A DNA stretch of 64,000 nucleotides. It comes from Scylla paramamosain. Lineage: Eukaryota > Arthropoda > Malacostraca > Decapoda > Portunidae. Positions 48,284-61,659 of the stretch are shown here, in pieces. The stretch spans positions 382,501 to 446,500 of the forward strand of contig NC_087155.1 in NCBI RefSeq assembly GCF_035594125.1, written 5' to 3'. The notes beneath the pieces are model-generated. The model had not been told where the DNA came from, ran no database searches, and saw only the letters and a list, made by a program, of their open reading frames with translations. Within the stretch, counting starts at the first letter, position 1. Each line of letters opens with the position of its first letter. The translations under genes and the position numbers were made by a program.

Positions 48284-51200
48284 GCAGGCAGGTGGTGGCG
48301 GTGGATACTCGTCCAGCAGGACAGGTGGTGGCGGTGGATACACGTCCAGAAGAACAGGTGGTGGCCGTGGATACCCATCCAGCAGAACAGGTGGTGGTGG
48401 TGAATACCCGTCCAGCAGGACAGGTGGTGGCGGTGGATACTTGTTCAATAGGACAGGTGATGGCAGTGAATATCCATCCCGCAGGACAAGTGAGGAAGTG
48501 AATACCCATACAGCAGGAGAGGTGGTGGAAGTGAATACCCATCCCACAGGACAGGTGGTGGCGGTGGGTACCTGTCTAGCAAGACAGGTGGTGGCAATGG
48601 ATACCTGTTCAGCAGGACAGGTGGTGGCTCTGGATACCCGTCCAGCAGGACAGGTGGTGGCAGTGGATACCCGACCAACAGGACAGGTGGTGGCAATGGA
48701 TACCCGTCCAGCAGGAAAGGTGGTGGCAGTGGATACCCGTCCAGAAGGACATGTGATGGTCATGGCGGTGGATATCCGTCCAGCAGGACAGGTGGTGGCA
48801 GTAGATGCAAATCCAGCAGGACAGGTGGAGGCAGTGAATACCCATCCAGCAGGACAGGTCGTGGCGGTGGATACCAGTCCAGCAGGACAGGTGGTGGCAG
48901 TGAATACCCGTCCAGCAGGAGAGTGATCGCGGAGAATATCCGTCCAGCAGGACAAGTGGTGGCGGTGGATACCTGTCCAGCAGGACAGGTGGTGGCGGTG
49001 GATCCCAGTCCAGCAGGACAGGTGGTGGCGGTAGATACCGGACCTGCAGGACAGGTGGTGGCAATGGATACCCATCCAGCAGGACAGGTGGTGGCAGTGG
49101 ATACCCGTCCAGCAGGACAGGTGGTGGCGGTGGATGCCCGTCCAGCAGGACAGGTGTTGGCAGTGGATGCCGGTCCAGCAGGACAGGTGGTGGCAGTGAA
49201 TACCCGTCCAGCAGGACAGGTGAAGGCAGTGAATACCCGTCCAGCAGGACAGGTGGTGGCAGTGAATACCTGTCCTGCAGGACAGGTGATGGCAATGAAT
49301 ATTCGTCCAGCAGGAAAGGTGATGGCAGTGAATACCCGTCGCGCAGGACAGGTGGTGGCCGTGGATAACCTTCCAGCATGAGAGGTAGTGGCGGTGAATA
49401 CCCGTCCAGCAGGACAGGTGGAGGCGGTGGATACCCGCTCTGCAGGACAGTAGTGGCGGTAGATACCCGTCCAGCAGGACAGGTGATGGTCATGGGGGTG
49501 GATACCCGTCCAGCAAGACAGGTGGTGGCGGTGGATACCCGTCCAGCAGGATAGGTGATGGTAATGGCGGTGGATACCCGGCCTGCAGGACAGGTGGTGG
49601 CAATGGATACCCGTCCAGCAGGACAGGTGGTAGTCATGGCGGTGGATACCCGTCCAACAGGATAGGTGGTAGTCATGGCTGTGGATACCTGTCCAGCAAG
49701 ACAGGTGGTGGCGGTGAATACCCGTCCAGCAGGATAGGTGATGGTCATGGCGGTGGATACCTGGCCTGCAGGACAGGTGGTGGCAATGGATACCCATCCA
49801 GCAGGACAGGTGGTGGCAGTGGATACCCGTCCAGCAGGACAGGTGGCGGCGGTGGATGCCCGTCCAGCAGGACAGGTGATGGTCATGGCGGTGGATACCC
49901 GTCCAGGTGATGACAGTGAATACCCGTCCAGCAGGACAGGCGATGGCAGTGAATACCCGTCCCGCAGGACAGGTGGTGGCCGTGGATAACCTTCCAGCAG
50001 GACAGGTAGTGGAGGTGAATACCCGTCCAGCAGGACAGGTGGTGGCGGTGGATACTCGTCCTGCAGGACAGGCGGTGGAAGTGAATACCCGTCCAGTAGG
50101 ACAGGTGATGGTCATGGCGGTGGATACCCGGCCTGCAGGACAGGTGGTGGCAAAGGATACCCGTCCAGCAGGACAGGTGGTGGCAGTGGATACCCGTCCA
50201 GCAGGACAGGTGGTGGCGGTGGATGACTGTCCAGGAGGGCAGGTGATGGTCATGGCGGTGGATACCCATCCAGCAGGACAGGTGGTGGCGGTGGATACCC
50301 GTCCAGAAAGACAGGTGGTGGCGGTGGATTCCTGTCCAGCAGGATAGGTGGTGGTAATGAATACCCGCCCTGCAGGACAGGTGGTGGCGGTGGATACCCG
50401 TCCAGCAGAACAGGTGATGGTCATGGCGGTGGATACCCGCCCTGCAGGACAGGTCGTGGCGGTGGATACCCGTTCAGCAGGACAGGTGATGGTCATGGCG
50501 GAGGATACCCATCCAGCAGGACAGGTGATGGTCATGGCGGTGGACACTCGTCCAGCAGGACAAGTGGTGGCGGCGGATACCCGTTCAGCAGGACAGGTGG
50601 TAGTCATGGCGGTGGATACCCGTCCAGCAAGACAGGTGGTGGCTCTGCATAAGCATCCAGCAGGGTGGCGGTGGATACCCATCCAGCAGGACAGGTGGTA
50701 GTCATGGCGGTGAATACCCTTCCAGCAAGACAGATGATGGTCGTGGCGGTGGATACCCGCCCTGCAAGACAGGTGGTGGCGGTGGATACCCGTCCAGCAG
50801 GACAGGTGGTAGTCATGGCGGTGGATACCAGTCCAGTAGGACAGGTGGCAGTCATGGCGATGGATACCCGTCCAGCAGGATAGGTGATGGTCATGGCGGC
50901 GGGTATGGTGGATACCCGCCCTGAAGGACAGATGGTGGCAATAGATACCCGTCCAGCAGGACAGGCGGTGGCAGTGGATACCCGTCCAGTAGGACAGGTG
51001 GTGGCAGTGGATGCCCGTCCAGCTGGACAGGTGGTGGTCATGGCGGTGGATACCCGTCTAGCAGGACAGGTGATGGCATTGAATACCAGTCCAGCAGGAC
51101 AGGTGATGGCAGTGAATACCCGTCCCGCAGGACAGGTGGTGGCCATGGATAACCTTCCAGCATGACAGGTAGTGGCGGTGAATACCCGTCCAGCAGGACA

Positions 51201-54200
51201 GGTGGTGGCTGTGGATACGCGTCCAGCAAGACAGGTGGTGGCGGTGGATTCCTGTCCAGCAGGATAGGTGGTGGTAATGGATACCCGCCCTGCAGGACAG
51301 GTGGTGGCGGTGGATACCCGTCCAGCAGCACAGGTAATGGTCAAGGCGGTGGATACCCGGCCTTCAGGACAGGTGGTGGCTGTGGATACCCGTCCAGCAG
51401 GACAGGTGATAGTCACGGCGGTGGATACCCGCCCTGCAGGACAGGTGGTGGCGGTTGATACCCGTTCAGCAGGACAGGTGATAGTCATGGCGGTAGATAC
51501 CCATCCAGCAGGACAGGTGATGGTCATGGCGGTGGACACTCGTCCAGCAGGACAAGTGGTGGTGGTGGATACCCGTCCAGCACGACAGGTGATGGTCATG
51601 GCGGTGGATACCCGTCCAGTAGGACAAGTGGTGGCGGGGGATACCCGTCCAGCAGGACAGGTGGTGGCGGTGGATGCCCATCCAGCAGGACAGGTGGTGG
51701 CAGTGAATACCCGTCCAGCAGGACAGGTGGTGGCGGTGGATGCCCGTTTAGCAGGAGAGGTGGTGTCAGTGATTACCCGTCCAGCAGGACAGGTGATGGC
51801 AGTGAATACCCGTCCAGCAGGACAGGTGATGGCAATGAATATTCGTCCAGCAGGACAGGTGATGGCAGTGAATACCCGTCCCGCAGGACAGGTGGTGGCC
51901 GTGGATAACCTTCCAGCATGACAGGTAGAGGCGGTGAATACCCGTCCAGCAGGACAGGTGGTGGCGGTGAATACTTGTCCTGCAGGACAGGCGGTGGCAG
52001 TAGATACCCGCTCTCCAGGACAGTGGTGGCGGTAGATACCCGTCCAGCAGGACAGGTGATGGTCATGGCGGTGGATACCCGTCCAGCAAGACAGGTGGTG
52101 GCGGTGGATACCCGTCCAGCAGAATAGGTGATGGTCATGGCGGTGGATACCCGGCCTGCAGGACAGGTGGTGGCAATGGATACCCGTCCAGCAGGAAAGG
52201 TGGTGGCAGTGGATACCCGTCCAGCAGGACAGGTGGTAGTCATGGCGGTGGATACCCGTCCAGCAGGATAGGTGGTAGTCATGGTGGTGGATACCCGTCC
52301 AGCAAGACAGGTGGTGGCGGTGAATACCCGTCCAACAGGATAGGTGATAGTCATGGCGGTGGATACCCGGCCTGCAGGACAGATGGTGGCAATGGATACC
52401 CGTCCAGCAGGACAGGTGGTGGCAGTGGATACCCGTCCAGCAGGACAGGTGGTGGCGGTGGATGCCCGTCCAGCAGGACAGGTGATGGTCATGGTGGTGG
52501 ATACCCGTCCAGGTGATGGCAGTGAATACCCACAGGACAGGCGATGGCAGTGAATATCCGTCCCGCGGGACGGGTGGTGGCCGAGGATAACCTTCCAGCA
52601 GGACAGGTAGTGGAGGTGAATACCCGTCCAGCAGGACAGGTGGTGGCGGTGGACACTCGTCCTGCAGGGCAGGCGGTGGCGGTGGATACCCGTCCAGCAG
52701 GACAGGTGATGGTCAAGGCGGTGGATACCCGGCCTGCAGGACAGGTGGTGGCAAAGGATACCCGTCCAGCAGGACAGGTGGTGGCAGTGGATACCCGTCC
52801 AGCAGGACAGGTGGTGGCAGTGGATACCCGTCCAGCAGGACAGGTGGTGGCGGTGGATGACTGTCCAGGAGGACAGGTGATGGTCATGGCGGTGGATACC
52901 CATCCAGCAAGACAGGTGGTGGCGGTGGATACCCGTCCAGCAGGACAGGTGGTGGCGGTGGATTCCTGTCCAGCAGGATAGGTGGTGGTAATGGATACCC
53001 GCCCTGCAGGACAGGTGGTGGCGGTGGATACCCGTCCAGCAGGACAGGTGATGGTCATGGCGGTGGATACCCGCCCTGCAGGACAGGTGGTGGCGGTGGA
53101 TACCCGTTCAGCAGGGCAGGTGATGGTCATGGCGGTGGATACCCATCCAGCAGGACAGGTGATGGTCATGGCGGTGGACACTCGTCCAGCAGGACAAGTA
53201 GTGGCAGTGGATACCCGTCCAGCACGACAGGTGATGGTCATGGCGGTGGATACCCGTCCAGCAAGACAGGTGGTGGCTCTGCATAACCATCCAGCAGGAC
53301 AGGTGGTGGCGGTGGATACCCATCCAGCAGGACAGGTGGTAGTCATGGCGGTGGATACCCGTCCAGCAGGATAGGTGATGGTCATGGCGGTGGATACCCG
53401 TCTAGCAGGACAGGTGATGGCATTGAATACCAGTCCAGCAGGACAGGTGATGGCAGTGAATACCCATCCCGCAGGACAGGTGGTGGCCGTGGATAACCTT
53501 CCAGCATGACAGGTAGTGGCGGTGAATACCCGTCCAGCAGGACAGGTGGTGGCGGTGGATACCCGTCCAGCAAGACAGGTGGTGGCGGTGGATTCCTGTC
53601 CAGCAGGATAGGTGATGGTAATGAATACCCGCCCTGCAGGACAGGTGGTGGCGGTGGATACCTGTCCAGCAGGACAGGTGATGGTCATGGCGGTGGATAC
53701 CCGGCCTTCATGACAGGTGGTGGCTGTGGATACCCGTCCAGCAGGACAGGTGATAGTCACGGCGGTGGATACCCGCCCTGCAGGACAGGTGGTGGCGGTG
53801 GATACCCGTTCAGCAGGACAGGTGATGGTCATGGCGTTAGATACCCATCCAGCAGGACAGGTGATGATCATGGCGGTGGACACTCGTCCAGCAGGACAAG
53901 TGGTGGCGGTGGATACCCGTCCAGCACGACAGGTGATGGTCATGGCGGTGGATACCCTTCCAGCAGGACAAGTGGTGGCGGGGAATACCCGTCCAGCAGG
54001 ACAGGTGGCAGTCATGGCGGTGGATACCCGTCCAGCAGGATAGGTGATGGTCATGGTGGCGAGTATGGTGGGTACCCGCCCTGCAGGACAGATGGTGGCA
54101 ATAGATACCCGTCCAGCAGGACAGGTGGTGGCAGTGGATACCCATCCAGCAGGACAGGTCGTGGCGGTGGATGCCCGTCCAGCTGGACAGGTGGTGGTCA

Positions 54201-54975
54201 TGGCGGTGGATACCCGTCTAGCAGGACAGGTGATGGCATTGAATACCAGTCCAGCAGGACAGGTGATGGCAGTGAATACCCGTCCCGCAGGACAGGTGGT
54301 GGCCGTGGATAACCTTCCAGCATGACAGGTAGTGGCGGTGAATACCCGTCCAGCAGGACAGGTGGTGGCGGTGGATACTCGTCCTGCAGGGCAGGCGGTG
54401 GCGGTGGATACCCGCCCTGCAGGACAGTGGTGGCGGTAGATACCCTTCGTACAGGACAGGTGGTGGCGGTGAATACACGTCCTACAAGGACAGATGGTGG
54501 CGGTGGATACCCGTCCTGCAGGACAGGTTATATTCATGGCGGTGGATACCCGTCCAGCACGACAGGTGATGGTCGTCGCGGTTTATACCCGTCCTACAGG
54601 ACAAGTGATGGCGGTGGATACCCGTCCTACAGGTCAGGTGGTGGCGGTGGATACCTGTCCTACAGGACAGGTGGTGGCGGTGGATACCCGTCCTTCAGGA
54701 CAGGTGATGGTCATGGCGGTGGATATCCGTCCTACAGGACAGGTGGTGGCGGTATATACCTGCCCTGCAGGACAGGTGATGGTCATGGCGGTGGATATCC
54801 GTCCTACAGGACAGGTGGTGGCGGTGTATACCGATGGTCATGGCGGTGGATATCCGTCCTACAGGACAGGTGGTGGCGGTGTATACCCGCCCTGCAGGAC
54901 AGGTGATGGTCGTGGCGGTGGATACCTATCCTGCAGGACAGGTGGTGGTGGTGGACACCTGCCCGTCCCGCAGAA
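48284..54975 (+). repeat. 33/39-bp minisatellite array, main block
   Basis: About 190 units. The basic 33-bp unit starts GGTGGTGGCGGTGG, then ATACCC, and ends GTCCAGCAGGACA; a 39-bp variant has GGTGATGGTCATGGCGGTGG at its start. Units vary at a few sites (CGTCCAGCAGG versus CGCCCTGCAGG, GGCAATGG, GGCAGTGAA). Because 33 and 39 are multiples of three and units rarely contain a stop, reading frames of hundreds of codons stay open on both strands; I do not regard them as genes. Rare units with GTGGATAACC or CTGCATAACC recur at long intervals, showing higher-order duplication. The G-rich part could form quadruplexes. Confidence 0.97.
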
Positions 54976-56343
54976 TTGACTTCCAATATCATTCTCCCTC
55001 CACTGAGGTGCTGTGGTTCAGGAGTACTCCTTCTTTTCATTTGACGGTCTCCTTTCCAATGTTCTGTGTTTTCACTGAAGGACGCCCTTCACGAAGTGGA
55101 TGACGTCCATCGCGTCTTTATTGTGTGAGGTTGCGTCAGATTTTCTCTTAGTTTATTCTACTTTTGCTGTTCCCTGGTGGCTTGCCTCGTGACTCTCCCT
55201 GAACTGGTAGTTTAGTCGTCCCTGGCAGCGGCCGACTCTGCCCTGGTGCAGGCATACTGCTGGGCTGAGTCCCACTTGGGGAACCTCGCCCTGGTCTGTG
55301 CGATCCTCACCCCCTCCTGCTACGAGAGCTGGACGTTGGGGTAAACAAACTTTTTATCGTATAAAACGATTTTAAAATTAAATACTTATTGTGATCCTCA
55401 TCGGTGCGACAAGACATTTGTAGATTGAGTGAAGAGAGATGGTGAGGAAGGGATCGCAGGTTTGGGGCGTGAAGGGTGAGGAGAGAGAAGGCACGGTGTG
55501 TGGAAGGTTTGTTTGGAGGGGCTGTTTTGCCATAACAGGAAGGTGTGGCTTTAAGAAGAAGAAGAAGAAAGTGAAGCAGCAGCAGCATAAAAAAAAAGAG
55601 AGTGCACATGTGTGTGCAGATTTAACTGGGGCTTAAGAAAAAATAAATAAAATAAATAATTGGAAATTGATTGTAGTGTGTATACTTTATATGCACATTG
55701 TCACTACTACTACTAGCCTACTGGCTCCTTGTAGCTGCTTCTTATTAATTCTCTCTTCCAGCATTATTGTAACTATAAATCTCTCTTCCAACATTATTCT
55801 AACTATAACAAGAATTTATAATAATTAGGAGAATATTGATGACGTGGTAAGCATGATGGCAAATATTTACATCTTTGTTTCTTCCATATATCGCTTTATA
55901 TTACTTCCAAGGTTTTCCTTCTGCGTTTGTTCCTTTTCTTTCTTTCAGGCTCAGAGTGAGCATCGTAGGAATGGCAGCCATCTTGATAGACTTGTAAAAA
56001 CTGGGAACACCACCGACAGCTTCAGCAGGTCCTGGCACTGGTTCTTCAGTGTTGAGTGGCAACCGTTCATTTGACAAAGAATAGCTGTTTCAAGGGTTTA
56101 GGGAAAAAAGTTTTAAAGTTACAAGTTTGTTCACATTTTGTCTGCTCGTGTGTGGAAGTAATTTCGCAGTCTGTCAGTAGCACATCGGACTGCCCTCCGT
56201 CTTGTATCACTGAGCTGCTGCATTTATTTATTTTTTTCAGGTCACTTTTTGTTTGCTCTAGAACAAATCTTAGAAGTTATATGAGTAACTAATGTCCTTG
56301 AATTCATTGTTATTTTCATTTGTTTATTTATTTATTTATTTTT
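54976..56343. other. Intergenic DNA, no gene recognised
   Basis: The edge of the array is at about 54975. 55545-55600 is AAG/CAG-rich. The plus-strand frame at 55844-56074 contains a TTTCAG/GCTCAG acceptor-like site near 55949, but no family is recognised. Confidence 0.35.
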
Positions 56344-56556
56344 TCCTTCTTCTTCATCATCATCTTCTTTTTCTTCTTTTCTTCTTCTTCTTCTTCTTCT
56401 TGTTCTTCTTGTTCTTGTTCTTCTTCTTCTTCTTCTTCTTCTTCTGCTTCTTCTTCTTCTTTTTTTTTTTTTTCTTCTTCTTCTTCTTCTTGTTTTTTGT
56501 TCTTCCGCTTCTTCTTTTTCTTCTTCTTCTTCTTCTTATTATTATTATTATAATTA

Positions 56557-56618
<62 letters not shown>

Positions 56619-56622
56619 ATTA

Positions 56623-56714
<92 letters not shown>

Positions 56715-56720
56715 GTTGTT
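56344..56720 (+). repeat. (TTC)n-(TTA)n compound microsatellite
   Basis: Imperfect TTC/TCT units to about 56535, then about 60 TTA units with a few ATAATTATTG interruptions. The poly-Ile, poly-Leu and poly-Asn frames are artefacts. Confidence 0.95.
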
Positions 56721-56740
56721 GTTCAGACATTCCGACAAGC

Positions 56741-56876
56741 TGGAGGAGGAGGTGAGAAGAAATACAAGTGTTGGGAGGTGAGTTTATTCCCGACTAGTTC
56801 CCCTGAAGAAACTTGTGCGAAACTAGTCGGGAATAAACTATCCTCCCAGCACTTGTTTCTTCTCACCTCCTCCTCC
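56741..56876. repeat. Large palindrome with hammerhead-like loop
   Basis: Left arm 56742-56798 and right arm 56822-56876 are nearly perfect inverted complements (GGAGGAGGAGGTGAGAAG against CTTCTCACCTCCTCCTCC; TTTATTCCCGACTAGT against ACTAGTCGGGAATAAA). About 55 bp per arm with a 23-base loop. Probably a pair of retroelement ends fused head to head, as at 32597-33050. Confidence 0.9.
56798..56833 (+). ncRNA. Hammerhead-like motif of a second type
   Basis: Plus strand: UUCCC, CUGAAGA core (56803-56809), a nine-base stem II region AACUUGUGC with weak pairing, GAAAC (56819-56823), UAGUC, then GGGAA. UUCCC pairs with GGGAA (stem I). ACUAGU is a palindrome that would give a 3-bp stem III, or 6 bp between two molecules. 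Predicted cleavage is after GUC (56828). Weak stem II is the main doubt. Confidence 0.55.
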
Positions 56877-57044
56877 ATTATTAGCATCATTATATTCCGG
56901 AATTACTAGTAAGTAGTGACGTCAGTAAATTTGCGAATGACACCAAATTACGAAGATAAGACAGGACTGGATAGAAAGTATGATTGGACAGAAAAGTGTG
57001 AAATGAAATTCGATATCAATGAGGTAGCGTTCTCTACGTAAGAA

Positions 57045-57048
<4 letters not shown>

Positions 57049-57123
<75 letters not shown>
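57049..57123 (+). repeat. (GA)37 microsatellite
   Basis: Perfect GA run. Confidence 0.95.
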
Positions 57124-57126
<3 letters not shown>

Positions 57127-57777
57127 TGCACAATATATAACAGCAGCTTAAAGGCCAGGGAGATAGCTAAATCTTCGAGAGAGAGAAAACAAAGTGATAC
57201 TACAAGTCTGCGGCCTATAAAACAGTGCATTTAGTGCTTTGATAAGGCCTCTCTTACATTACGGTGTACAGTTGTGGCTGTGCAAAGAAGAGTGACTAGG
57301 ATGATCCAGGGACTGAAAAAAAAAAAAGCTAGTCACTGGAATGGTGTAGGGAGCGTGGTGATACGATAGAGGTATTTCGATATCATTAAGGTAGGCTTTA
57401 CCTCCTCATACGGTGTTCCATCCCTCGAAGTAATAATAATGATAATAATAATAATAATGATAATAATAATAATAATAATAAGTGAATTGATAAGTAAATA
57501 CATCCGCCAATTCATGATGACTTAAGATTTCTCGGCCTGGGTGCTGGACCTTACAAGTCTCCTGATACTTCATCTCCTTGCTATTCTTGTGTCATGTGCC
57601 TTACCCGAATAGAATGTCTGGCGGGGGGGAGGGGGGGAAAGGTGACAGGCGAGGTGTAGGCTGAGGGTCATGGCAGGGTTAGTTGGGAGAGCTCAGCCCC
57701 AGTGAACGCTCGTGTGTGTCAGCTGAAGGACACCAACACTGCCCGGTGATCCATCTGGGTGGTGCCAAGCGAGGAAC
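57124..57777. other. Upstream region and probable 5' UTR of the secreted-protein gene
   Basis: Includes an ATA/ATG trinucleotide run (57429-57481) and a G-rich stretch at 57620-57650. The 110 bases before ATG 57778 are GC-richer and may be 5' UTR. No TATA box stands out. Confidence 0.35.
57429..57481 (+). repeat. (ATA)n microsatellite
   Basis: ATA units with two ATG interruptions. Confidence 0.9.
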
Positions 57778-61454
<3,677 letters not shown>

Positions 61455-61491
61455 GTGAGTGAACCGGAGCCTGAGAAGCGAAAGTTCAAAG

Positions 61492-61494
<3 letters not shown>

Positions 61495-61524
<30 letters not shown>
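61495..61524 (+). repeat. (AG)15 microsatellite
   Basis: In the intron after exon 7. Confidence 0.9.
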
Positions 61525-61528
<4 letters not shown>

Positions 61529-61659
61529 TGATTTAAACTATACAAGAAAAATATTGCAATAGACTTTTTTTTATCACTCGGAATTCTAGAAATATTTCGG
61601 TTCAATCGTGACTGGACTGGGTAGGAGGTAGCGTGGCGGTGTGGTGTTGGGATGTATTG

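Noticed and set aside
48284..54975. Open frames of up to about 680-810 codons on both strands as collagen- or silk-like genes
   Set aside because: They exist because the repeat unit length is a multiple of three and the units lack stops; equivalent frames are open on both strands, and there is no start context, splice signal or non-repeat domain. Only the RT-encoding stretch at 46646-48283 is real coding sequence, of LINE origin.
48284..54975. CRISPR-like array
   Set aside because: Units are contiguous and variable with no unique spacers, and the DNA is eukaryotic.
56344..56720. Poly-Ile/Phe and poly-Asn/Lys frames as a low-complexity protein
   Set aside because: Produced by TTC and TTA repeats; the only structured DNA nearby is the palindrome at 56741-56876.
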